From: Gammaproteobacteria bacterium
Lineage (GTDB): Bacteria > Pseudomonadota > Gammaproteobacteria > Steroidobacterales > Steroidobacteraceae
Assembly (NCBI GenBank): GCA_021323735.1
Contig: JAJPKM010000016.1
Span: 1-64,000 of the forward strand
Direction: 5' to 3'
Length of the DNA stretch: 64,000 nucleotides
This document shows positions 19,627 through 27,806 of this stretch, one piece after another (the stretch's first letter is position 1; every line of letters starts with the position of its first letter). Position numbers and translations under genes: made by a program. The notes beneath the pieces are model-generated. The model was not told where the DNA came from. It was given only the letters and a program-made list of their open reading frames with translations, and made no database searches.

Positions 19627-21120
19627 TCAATCCCCGCCGGCCGGACGACGACGCAGCAATGAAGCAGCGACGGCGAGCGGCTTAGTCATGCGAAAGCCCA
19701 GCACTATCACAGCCAGATAGAATGCACTGCACAGAAAAGTAAGAGCGATGAGCCTGAAAAGCATTGAAGCGCCCCCGAATAGCATCGCTCGGAGCACGAA
19801 GCCAAATCCAGCGGTGACGAGAGCGCAAAATATCTGAGGCCCGATCGTCGCGAGCACATCCTTGGTTCGAATTCCCAGAGGATATCCGGCATAGAGGAGC
19901 GCGGGAACCAAAACAATGTAAGCCAATACAGCATACGAGGTGGCCACGCCCAGCGCGCCATATCTCAGTCCGCACAGCAACGCGATGATCGTGAAACCGC
20001 AGTTGAGCACACCCCAGTGCCGCCAACGGTCAGGGCGTCCGGCAGCTATATGGAGCCAACTGTGAGTGCTCGCGACCACTTGGCCGGGCCCTCGCAAGGC
20101 AAGAATGCTCAGGATGGTGCCCGCAGTCTTCCACTTGGGCCCCAATACGAGCACCACTAGATCCTGGCCCACGACTGCAAGGACTGCAAAGGCCGGGGCG
20201 GCGAAGAAAGCAAGAGAAGACAGCGCGGTTGACCAGGCGCCCCTGAGCATGTCCAAGTCGTCGCGGAGTTTGCTCAAGGTCGCCGTTGCCACGTTGTGCA
20301 AAGCCGACACGCTGACATTCGCGGCATTGTCGTACACGTTCAAGGCGTTCTGATAAAAACCGAGCTCTCTCGGCCCATAGTTGTGTCCCAGAGCGACACG
20401 ATCCATGGACTTCGAGATGTTGTCGGCGATGATGTAGCCGGTCACGTTGAGCCCGAAGCGAATCATTACCCTGACGCCCTGCGTAAATGCAGGACGCCCC
20501 GGCCACCAACCGCAAGTAACCCAAACCCCGCATGCGGTGGCGATTGCGGTAATTGCAGGCTTCCATACTAGAGCCCAATAACCGTAACCGAAATGCGCAA
20601 GCAGAATCGCGAGTGCTGTGCCGATCGAGTTTCCGCTGATATCGATGATGGCTAGCTTGCGGAACATCATCGCGCGGCGCATCAGGGCATATTGTTGATA
20701 GTAGAGCCCGGACAGCAGGATTGGGACCGCCAGAGCCATTGTTATGGCTTGGAGTTTGGGTGCGCTGTAGAACGAGGCGATCAGTGGCGCGCAAGAAACA
20801 GTTATCAGGGCAAATACCAAGCCCGTGGCAGCGGTGATCCAATACAGCGCGCTCGCCTCCCCAGAGCTGAGGCGCGGATGCTGAGAAACTGCGTCGCGTG
20901 TGCCCAGATCGATGAAGATCGTGATATACCCGGTTATCGCAGACACCATTGCCACGAGCCCGAAATCCTCCGGAAGCAGGATCCGGGCCAGCACGATGGT
21001 AGAAATGACTTGGGTTGCAACGTTGCCACCCTGTGAGATCATGGCCATGGCACCACCGCGCAGGGAGCGCCGGTGCAGATCGTGGCCGCGAACAGAGTCG
21101 TCGAAGTAGGCGTGGCTCAT
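19627..21120 (-). CDS. Wzx-type polysaccharide flippase (MOP superfamily)
   Basis: A 497 aa polytopic membrane protein with 12-14 hydrophobic segments. The opening RGGAMAMISQGGNVATQVIS and VLARILLPEDFGLVAMVSA are characteristic of polysaccharide-biosynthesis MOP flippases (PF13440 type). They move undecaprenyl-diphosphate-linked repeat units from the cytoplasmic to the periplasmic face. It is a single-gene unit on the minus strand with no close partner. With the O-antigen ligase/polymerase-like gene at 25731 it suggests a Wzx/Wzy-dependent assembly route. Confidence 0.9.
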   Translation of the reverse strand: MSHAYFDDSVRGHDLHRRSLRGGAMAMISQGGNVATQVISTIVLARILLPEDFGLVAMVSAITGYITIFIDLGTRDAVSQHPRLSSGEASALYWITAATGLVFALITVSCAPLIASFYSAPKLQAITMALAVPILLSGLYYQQYALMRRAMMFRKLAIIDISGNSIGTALAILLAHFGYGYWALVWKPAITAIATACGVWVTCGWWPGRPAFTQGVRVMIRFGLNVTGYIIADNISKSMDRVALGHNYGPRELGFYQNALNVYDNAANVSVSALHNVATATLSKLRDDLDMLRGAWSTALSSLAFFAAPAFAVLAVVGQDLVVLVLGPKWKTAGTILSILALRGPGQVVASTHSWLHIAAGRPDRWRHWGVLNCGFTIIALLCGLRYGALGVATSYAVLAYIVLVPALLYAGYPLGIRTKDVLATIGPQIFCALVTAGFGFVLRAMLFGGASMLFRLIALTFLCSAFYLAVIVLGFRMTKPLAVAASLLRRRPAGGD

Positions 21121-21317
21121 AGGGGCCCCGCCCCGCGGGGAAAAAACAAGCTAATTGTCCGGTCTCCTATCAGCACGGTCAATCAATACCGTGCGGTTGC
21201 GCGACCCATGGCACCAGGAAAAGTGTGCGCTAGATCTCAATTTGCCGATTGTGGCATGTATGCACTTGCCGGTGTCGTTCGATGCAGCCAGACTCAAAAG
21301 CTCAACAGGAGTTACGC

Positions 21318-22733
21318 GTGCGAAGAGAGTATGCAAACATCAAGGCCAGTGCGATTCCGGACCTAAAATCGTACGAATCGGCCACTTCCTCGATTGCCGC
21401 GGCTCCCCATTTCACTCCCGGCGGGCTGATGTCTAGTCCAAAGCGCCCGGTTCTGCTCTGCGACGGCGGATACTATGGAACGCTCGCAGCGGCACGAACG
21501 CTGGGCGCGGATGGCGTACCTGTACTGATCGCCGATCCCAACATGTTGGCGCCTGCTCTCTGGTCGCGCCAAGTGGCTGGCCGCTTTCGTTGCCCCCCTG
21601 CCACTGATATGAAGCGGTTCGTAAATTGGGCACGTACGCTGGGCCGGCGATATAGCCAACCGGTCATCTACCCGACCAGCGACGATATTTCGCTGGTGCT
21701 CGCCCTGCATCGTCGCGAGTTGGAGCGCGATTTCCAGTTCTATCAACCGGATCTTGACACCCTGCTTAACCTGCTCGACAAGAGCAAGCTGGCGCAGGTG
21801 GTGCGGGCAGCAGGCCTGGATATGCCCGACACCTGGGTTCCCAGCAACCCGAATCAGGCCGAGGAGATGATACGCGACCTGTCCGGGTATCTCCTGATCA
21901 AGCCTCGGACTCAAAGCCTCCTGAACACCCATTCGAAGGGCACAATTGTCTTTGGCGGACGCGAAAACTCCGTGCGCACCTATACCGACTTCTGTCGGCG
22001 CAATGTGCTCGACCCAGAGCTTGCCACCCGATTCCCGGACTGGACGCTGCCCATCATTCAGCGTTACCACCCCGAAGCTGTCGAGAAGGTCTACTCCATA
22101 GCCGGATTCATCGACCGCGGCGGACGGAATATGGCTGTGCGCGCGGCTGAAAAGGTGCTCCAGTTGCCAAGCAGATTGGGTACTGGCCTGTGTTTCCAGT
22201 CGGCCCCGGTGGACTCAGGACTTGCCTCAGGTTTGCAACAGCTTCTGCAAAGGATCGGTTACTTCGGTGTGTTCGAGGCCGAATTCATTCGGTTGCCGGG
22301 CCGCTCACTGTTGATCGACATCAACGGGCGCCTCTACAACCAGTTGGCGTTCGACGTGGCCCGAGGACTGCCGCTACCCACGCTGTTCTACGAAGGTGCG
22401 CTGGGCAACGACGAAGCGGTGGCGGAGGCGACTGCGGCTGCCGCTGCCGCGGGTGCGGACAGCACCGGCCCCCAGGCCTTCTGCAACCGCTCCCGCCTGG
22501 CGGTGTTGCTAGGACTGCGGCGCGTCCTGGGAACGATGCCAAGACAAGAAGCCGGGCGCTGGAAGGAGTGGTGCGCGGCTCATCCAGACTCGGTGATCGA
22601 TGCCGTCGCGGATCGCGAAGACCCTTGGCCCCGCCGTTTCGACCGGCTCCGTCAGCTACACTCGTATCTACGCCATCCACGTGCATTTCTAAGGAGCACG
22701 GGCTATGAGCAGCCGCAAGGTGCCGCGTCATGA
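21318..22733 (+). CDS. ATP-grasp domain enzyme
   Basis: A 471 aa ATP-grasp protein. The N-terminal part (from VLLCDGGYYGTLAAARTLG) is a preATP-grasp Rossmann-like domain. The central and C-terminal parts contain a nucleotide-lysine stretch YLLIKPRTQSLLNT, an EAEFIRLPG segment and LLIDINGRLYNQLAF, where metal-binding Asp/Asn residues of the grasp fold are expected. Such enzymes ligate a carboxylate to an amine, thiol or carrier. The start is a GTG at 21318 with GGAG six bases upstream; the ATG at 21429 is the alternative and lacks a good site. Its stop overlaps the start of the FAD-enzyme gene (ATGA). The substrate is unknown. Linking an amino acid or acyl group to a sugar or to an ACP is a reasonable guess in this cluster. 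Confidence 0.78.
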   Translation: MRREYANIKASAIPDLKSYESATSSIAAAPHFTPGGLMSSPKRPVLLCDGGYYGTLAAARTLGADGVPVLIADPNMLAPALWSRQVAGRFRCPPATDMKRFVNWARTLGRRYSQPVIYPTSDDISLVLALHRRELERDFQFYQPDLDTLLNLLDKSKLAQVVRAAGLDMPDTWVPSNPNQAEEMIRDLSGYLLIKPRTQSLLNTHSKGTIVFGGRENSVRTYTDFCRRNVLDPELATRFPDWTLPIIQRYHPEAVEKVYSIAGFIDRGGRNMAVRAAEKVLQLPSRLGTGLCFQSAPVDSGLASGLQQLLQRIGYFGVFEAEFIRLPGRSLLIDINGRLYNQLAFDVARGLPLPTLFYEGALGNDEAVAEATAAAAAAGADSTGPQAFCNRSRLAVLLGLRRVLGTMPRQEAGRWKEWCAAHPDSVIDAVADREDPWPRRFDRLRQLHSYLRHPRAFLRSTGYEQPQGAAS

Positions 22734-23902
22734 AGGACATTCACGTGGCCATCATTGGCTCAGGCCCCTATGCGCTATCGCTCGCAGCGCATCTGCGAGC
22801 CCGCGGGACTTCCCATCGGGTCTTTGGTCCAGCCATGCATTTCTGGCGGTCCATGCCGAAAGGACTGAACCTAAAATCGCTCGGCTTCGCCACCAACATT
22901 TGCATACCGCAACCGGGGCAGTCATTTCCGGAATGGTGCCGCCGACAAGGACTGGAGGAACTCGAACCCTGCTCGATGGAGTCCTATGCTGCCTACGGAT
23001 TGGAAATTCAGCAGCGCTTCGTACCGGATCTGGAGCCTGAACAGGTCGTAATGGTTCGGTCGGCAGGTAAGCACCGCTTCGAGGTCACTCTGTCCAACGG
23101 CGATGTCGTGCATGCACGGAATGTCGTGTCGGCGACAGGCCTGTCGGAACTGGATCACACGCCGGAGGTCTTGGAAGGGCTCGGCGAATACGTGACGCAT
23201 ACGGCGGCTCTACATTCCTACGACCAATTTGCGGGCAAGAAGGTTGCGGTTATCGGTGCGGGCGCGTCTGCCATCGAGGCCGCTGCCCTCGTGCATGAGG
23301 CGGGCGGGCAGCCGCACCTCCTGGTGCGTGGCTCTAGGGTTACATTCAACACCCGAGCGCCGCCCGACCGATCACTGATCAAACGCATCCTCATGCCTGA
23401 CACCGTGCTTGGAGCCGGGATGAAAAACTGGCTACTCCAATCGCTTCCCTGGGCGTTCTATTTCATTCCAAGGCAGCGCCGCGTTCGGCTCGCCAAGGGC
23501 TGGCTACCGCCCAGAGCACCCTGGTGGATCCAAGACCGATTCGAGGGCAAGATCAACGTCAAACTGCGTACCACCGTGGTCTCCGCGAAAACCGTCGACC
23601 ACCAGGTGACATTGGGTCTGCGGACCGAAGGAGTCTCGGACTACTCCATGTGTTTCGACCACGTAGTCGCCGGCACCGGCTACACCCTCGATGTTGATCG
23701 CCTGAGCTACCTTGACGCCGGCTTGCGCTTGCGCGTTTTGCGGATCGGCCGCTCACCCGATCTTTCCCTGCGGTTTGAATCATCGCTGTCGGGCTTGTAC
23801 TTCCTGGGTCCGCTCACCGCCTTGAACTTCGGACCCGTCTTCCGCTTCGTGGCCGGCGCCCGGTTCGCGGCGCCCACCCTCGCCGCCCGGCTTGCCGTCT
23901 AA
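22730..23902 (+). CDS. FAD/NAD(P)-dependent oxidoreductase (flavin monooxygenase-like)
   Basis: A 390 aa two-dinucleotide-fold flavoprotein. The FAD site is at the N-terminus (VAIIGSGPYALSLAAHL) and the NAD(P) site is at about residue 168 (VAVIGAGASAIEAAAL). A conserved VVSATGL segment and a late VAGTGYTLDVDRLSYL fit the Pyr_redox_3 / N-hydroxylating and Baeyer-Villiger monooxygenase clan. It is translationally coupled to the ATP-grasp gene by a four-base overlap, which implies consecutive steps. The substrate cannot be deduced. Candidates are hydroxylation of an amine or oxidation of a sugar. No signal peptide is seen, so it should act in the cytoplasm. Confidence 0.83.
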   Translation: MKDIHVAIIGSGPYALSLAAHLRARGTSHRVFGPAMHFWRSMPKGLNLKSLGFATNICIPQPGQSFPEWCRRQGLEELEPCSMESYAAYGLEIQQRFVPDLEPEQVVMVRSAGKHRFEVTLSNGDVVHARNVVSATGLSELDHTPEVLEGLGEYVTHTAALHSYDQFAGKKVAVIGAGASAIEAAALVHEAGGQPHLLVRGSRVTFNTRAPPDRSLIKRILMPDTVLGAGMKNWLLQSLPWAFYFIPRQRRVRLAKGWLPPRAPWWIQDRFEGKINVKLRTTVVSAKTVDHQVTLGLRTEGVSDYSMCFDHVVAGTGYTLDVDRLSYLDAGLRLRVLRIGRSPDLSLRFESSLSGLYFLGPLTALNFGPVFRFVAGARFAAPTLAARLAV

Positions 23903-23931
23903 ATCGTCCTGAGCACCGACCCGCAACCCGA

Positions 23932-25569
23932 TCACGACACTAGACGCGAACGCAGGTGCTGCGCCAGCCTGATTGCCAACGCGACAATGGTCAAAGTCGG
24001 ATTGGCATGGCTGCAAGTGGGAAACACCGCCGAACTGGCGACGTATAGATTGGGCAGGCCAAACACGGCGCAGTCGCCGTCGACGACCCCGCTCCTGGGA
24101 CTTGAGGCCATGCGGGCGGTGCCCATGTGGTGACCCAGCGGTATCGAACGAGCGATCTGTCCGGCCAGCAACTCATCGTCGAGCAACAGCTGTGCCGCGC
24201 CACTGCGCCCCAACGACTCGCGCAGGAGCAAGAATGCCCGCAGCACCGCCTGTGCATCTTGATCGCCGACACGCCAGGCAATGTGCACCTGTGGCAAGCC
24301 ATGCCGGTCCAGATCTTCTCGAAGCGTAATGCGGTTGGACGGGTCAGGGGTCTGTTCGGAATTGAATTCCAGCGGAAAGCTACCGTCGGCATTCGCCACC
24401 AGCGTATAGGGCAGCTTCCTGCTGGCCAGCCGGATACGAAACAGCCACTCGGCGGTAAATCGCGCAAGCCCGGGTAGGTCACGTAAGACGTTGCCTACGT
24501 GCGGCAATCGGGGCGAAGCAGGAACCTGAGTTTGCTGCTGAAGGATGGCCCGATATTCCGGTAAGAGGGCTGACTTTGCCAGAAAGATGGCGGACATCAC
24601 CGAGCTGCCATGAGCCGCGTCGGAATAGCTCGGGAAATGCAGGCGGAAAACCATGTTCGGGAGATGATGGGCATGCTGCGCTTCGGGCGTGAATCTCATC
24701 TGGCGGCGGCAATAGACGCCGTCGTCCGTCCTTTCGAAGCGAAACGCGACGGGACTATTGTGGGGGACGATTCGGCCCAACGTGTTCTCAAAGTGGCACA
24801 TATAGAACCGGCCCAGACAGTCGCCCACGTTGCCGAAACCACTCCCTGCACGGTCGGAAGCCAACAAAAGTCTCGGGACTTCGATGCCACCCGTCGCCAG
24901 CACGAACGTATCGGCCCGAACCGTGTGAAGATGCCCACCTTGGTCGATGAACTCTGCGGATTCGATCATGTCCGCACCGGATGCCCGGTTCAGCTTCAGG
25001 CAGCGCAATCCCAGCATCACGGTCACGTTTGCCGACTTCTGAAGCTGCCGCCGATAGCGCCTGCCGAAGTCCGTGGGCAGGCTGTAACGCTCGATATGAT
25101 CGGCGTCCACCACCTCATCCCCTTTGAATCCGCGAATGATCGCTTCTGCCCCCGGAAGCGATGTCCTTGTCAGGAAGTCGAAGCGGCCGGCATCACAATA
25201 TTCCATGGCAGCGGGATAGAAGCGCGCGACTTCGTCGTAGGTTATCGGCCAGCCCGTATTGGCGAGATACTCCCGACGCTCGAAATCGATGGGATCGAAG
25301 GGAACGCAGCGGCCGCCCCACACTGCGGTGGTTCCACCGAATCCTACACGCCTGAACTGCCGCGGCTCCGGATGAGGGGGGGTCGCGGAACCTTCATAGA
25401 AATCGCCGACGTGGTTCGCACGTGCACCTGCTTCAAAGAGACGCACCTCGAATCCGCAGCCATCGAGCTCACAGGCCAGGGAAATCCCCGCCGCACCTGC
25501 GCCGATGATGCAAACGCGAACCTTGCGGGACAGGAGGGCCGCAAAATCATTGCCGCTTTCCAGGATCAT
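23932..25569 (-). CDS. GMC-family FAD oxidoreductase
   Basis: A 545 aa glucose-methanol-choline type oxidoreductase. The FAD-binding motif is VCIIGAGAAGISLACEL (about residue 19). The second FAD contact is FGGTTAVWGGRCVPFDP. The C-terminal signature is GHHMGTARMASSP followed by LYVASSAVFPTCSHANPTLT, which holds the active-site histidine and the conserved HANPT. It oxidises an alcohol, in this locus probably a sugar hydroxyl. Similar GMC genes occur in EPS clusters (general knowledge). It is convergent with the FAD enzyme gene, 29 bases apart, and divergent from the ligase gene at 25731. No signal peptide or twin-arginine motif is visible. Confidence 0.88.
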   Translation of the reverse strand: MILESGNDFAALLSRKVRVCIIGAGAAGISLACELDGCGFEVRLFEAGARANHVGDFYEGSATPPHPEPRQFRRVGFGGTTAVWGGRCVPFDPIDFERREYLANTGWPITYDEVARFYPAAMEYCDAGRFDFLTRTSLPGAEAIIRGFKGDEVVDADHIERYSLPTDFGRRYRRQLQKSANVTVMLGLRCLKLNRASGADMIESAEFIDQGGHLHTVRADTFVLATGGIEVPRLLLASDRAGSGFGNVGDCLGRFYMCHFENTLGRIVPHNSPVAFRFERTDDGVYCRRQMRFTPEAQHAHHLPNMVFRLHFPSYSDAAHGSSVMSAIFLAKSALLPEYRAILQQQTQVPASPRLPHVGNVLRDLPGLARFTAEWLFRIRLASRKLPYTLVANADGSFPLEFNSEQTPDPSNRITLREDLDRHGLPQVHIAWRVGDQDAQAVLRAFLLLRESLGRSGAAQLLLDDELLAGQIARSIPLGHHMGTARMASSPRSGVVDGDCAVFGLPNLYVASSAVFPTCSHANPTLTIVALAIRLAQHLRSRLVS

Positions 25570-25730
25570 TTCACAGTGCAGGCTGTTGATGCCGCGCCGA
25601 AGTGGCGCGACGGGCTATGCGTGAACTCGGGTTACTGTGCCGTACATATGAAGCCCTACCTACTCAGATGGCTGCCTACCGCAATTGGGCTCGGTTATAT
25701 TAAACGATTAGGTGTGCCTGGGAGGCCAGA

Positions 25731-27161
25731 GTGAAACAGATCAGGAAACCCCCGCTGGCTAGACCTGCGCGTGCAATCGGGACCGGGCGGAAAGAATCGG
25801 CTTCACTCCTGCCGTCCGCCCTTATCTTGATTATGTTCATGGTCATGACCGTGCCCTCAGGGTTCGACTACCGGAGGCAGGCCAGCAATCCCCTGGATGG
25901 CGATGCGTTTAGCCTCACAATCTGGATGGTGCTGCTGCTCGGGGGCACCTACCTTGTGATCAAAAACCAGCGGCAGGTACAAGGATTGCTTGCCGCAGCA
26001 AACCGCCCCTTTCTCTACTTCGTCGTGCTCGCCAGCTTGAGCCTGCTGTGGTCCATCGAGCCCGCAATCACCCTGAGGCGGATACTCCGCCTGTATATCA
26101 TCATTGCGGTGTGCGTCGCATTTGCCAGCGCCGGCTGGCAGCCTCGGCGGTTCGAGAACGTCCTTCGGTGGGTGCTCTCCTCACTGCTCGCCGCATCCGC
26201 CCTCTTCTGCTACTGGAACCCGGAACTGGCCATCCACCATGAACAATTCGTGGAGCTCGTAAATGCCTGGCATGGAATCACCACGGGCAAGAATGTGCTC
26301 GGCTCATTGGCCGGCTGCGCCTTCATACTTTGGCTGCATGGCTTGCTAACAGGGGAAACCGGGCGAATTGCAGCCATCGCAAACATGGCACTGGCCGGCC
26401 TGTGCTTGATAATGTGCCGCAGCTCCACGTCCCTCATGTCGACGGCCTTTGCCGCTTTCTTCGTGATCCTGCTGCTTCGGCCTCCGGGTTCTATGCGCCG
26501 TTTGATGCCCTACATGGTCGGGTTCTTTGCCGTTGCAGTGCTGATCTATGCGCTGGCCGTGCTGAACATCGTGCCGGGATTGAGTGTCATCTTGACTCCG
26601 ATTTCAACCATCACCGGCAAGGACCTCACTTTCAGCGGACGCACCAATATTTGGTATCTCCTCAAGCTCCATATTCGCCAACACCCCTTGCTTGGCACCG
26701 GATATGAGGCATATTGGATCGGGCCACTGCCGTCATCTCCCTCCTACGACATGATGACGCAGCTCTACTTCTATCCCACGGAAGGTCACAACGGCTACTT
26801 GGATGTCGTCAACGACCTAGGTTACGTCGGGGGCGCATGCCTGTTAGCCTACTTCGTCGTTTACCTCAGGCAGGGACTGGCCCTCATGCGACTGGAGAAG
26901 GCCAGAGGAGCGCTGTATCTGGCCCTTATTTTCAGGGCGTTCCTGGCGGATATGTCCGAGTCGCATTGGTTCTACGTGACCAGCATCGATTTCGTCATAT
27001 TTACCCTGGCGACATTCTCCTTGGCTCGGGAACTGTTATTCCAGCGCCAGGGTTCGCCACGGGCCGCCCCGTCCCAGTCAGCACGGGGCTGGCGCTCAAA
27101 CCTGGCAGGCAACAGGCCCCGTTTCCGCCGCACTACCGCCATGAGATTACCGGGCGCTTGA
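25731..27161 (+). CDS. O-antigen ligase/polymerase-like membrane protein (Wzy_C)
   Basis: A 476 aa membrane protein with about 10-12 hydrophobic helices. The large periplasmic loop contains GRTNIWYLLKLHIRQHPLLG, then TGYEAYW and EGHNGYLDVVNDLGYVGG. This is the Wzy_C / O-antigen ligase (PF04932) hallmark with its catalytic arginine and histidine region. It either polymerises flipped repeat units (Wzy) or ligates chains to a lipid acceptor (WaaL). Sequence alone does not separate the two, but the Wzx/Wza/Wzz neighbours favour polymerase. The start is a GTG with GGGAGG six bases upstream. A basic, poorly structured stretch of about 50 residues ends the protein. Confidence 0.85.
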   Translation: MKQIRKPPLARPARAIGTGRKESASLLPSALILIMFMVMTVPSGFDYRRQASNPLDGDAFSLTIWMVLLLGGTYLVIKNQRQVQGLLAAANRPFLYFVVLASLSLLWSIEPAITLRRILRLYIIIAVCVAFASAGWQPRRFENVLRWVLSSLLAASALFCYWNPELAIHHEQFVELVNAWHGITTGKNVLGSLAGCAFILWLHGLLTGETGRIAAIANMALAGLCLIMCRSSTSLMSTAFAAFFVILLLRPPGSMRRLMPYMVGFFAVAVLIYALAVLNIVPGLSVILTPISTITGKDLTFSGRTNIWYLLKLHIRQHPLLGTGYEAYWIGPLPSSPSYDMMTQLYFYPTEGHNGYLDVVNDLGYVGGACLLAYFVVYLRQGLALMRLEKARGALYLALIFRAFLADMSESHWFYVTSIDFVIFTLATFSLARELLFQRQGSPRAAPSQSARGWRSNLAGNRPRFRRTTAMRLPGA

Positions 27162-27213
27162 TGCCCCGGTTCAATACTTCCGCAACCCCCAGGCTAGCGG
27201 CGTTATTCGTAGT

Positions 27214-27459
27214 TTACGAAATCGCCTTTTCGTAGAGTTTGACGAAATCGCCGAAGGTCGTGGGAAATTTCAGGTCATCAGTCGTATCGAAGGGATCGAC
27301 GCCTAGTGCATCTTCCAAACGTGCAACGATCAGCGCAAAGCTGAGCGAGTCGAGGCCGGAATCCAGCAACTTGGTCTCGTCCGAGAGCCGCGCCAATCTT
27401 CGGCGCTGCTCTACCGCGACCTGCTCGAATTGCGCAACGATCGTATCTCTCACTGTCAT
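27214..27459 (-). CDS. acyl carrier protein (second copy)
   Basis: An 81 aa carrier domain with the phosphopantetheine site in LLDSGLDSLSFALIVARLE, identical to that of the first ACP. A GGAG lies eight bases before the ATG. The rest (QFEQVAVEQRRRLARLSDE and FPTTFGDFVKLYE) is also close to copy 1, so they arose by duplication and may serve the same partner. It is convergent with the ligase/polymerase gene and divergent from the PIG-L deacetylase gene, with no adjacent thioesterase or ligase on its own strand. The acyl group carried is unknown. Confidence 0.88.
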   Translation of the reverse strand: MTVRDTIVAQFEQVAVEQRRRLARLSDETKLLDSGLDSLSFALIVARLEDALGVDPFDTTDDLKFPTTFGDFVKLYEKAIS

Positions 27460-27806
27460 CCCAACAACTCCTTTTCCGACTGGTTTCGCAACGGTGCAAA
27501 GCTGATCGCCGTTGACGTCGCAAACAACGCTTCGCTCAGGATATCCTGCGAAGTGGCTCGGGGGCCACTTTGGCCGAGAACATTAGCCATCGTCGCGGAA
27601 ATCTTTGGGGACTCCAAGTGAAAATCGCTCATTCAGGCGCCGTGCGGGACCAGATTCCTGTGACACAATGACACAAAAGGGGAAAACCAGGTGGAATTGA
27701 CGATGCGGTGTAAGCGCACCTGGCGCCAGGTCAACCATCCGAATTACCGGCCCACCGTAGGGCGGCCACCGCGGCCGTCGTTCAGGCCTCTGTCGCCAAG
27801 GTAATC
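27460..27806. other. divergent intergenic region between ACP2 and the PIG-L gene
   Basis: 347 bases with no supported gene; a 63-codon frame at 27430-27621 is antisense to the ACP start and has no motif. The region contains the inverted-repeat block at 27687-27731 and a short TGACACA direct repeat near 27660. It should hold the promoters of both flanking genes. Confidence 0.5.
27687..27731. promoter_or_regulatory. operator-like inverted repeats with a perfect 14-bp palindrome
   Basis: CCAGGTG (27687-27693) is followed 23 bases later by its inverse CACCTGG (27717-27723), which runs into the perfect palindrome ACCTGGCGCCAGGT (27718-27731). Three half-sites of one motif within 45 bases, about 75 bases before the PIG-L start codon, look like a dimeric regulator site. 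The regulator is not identified. Confidence 0.4.
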
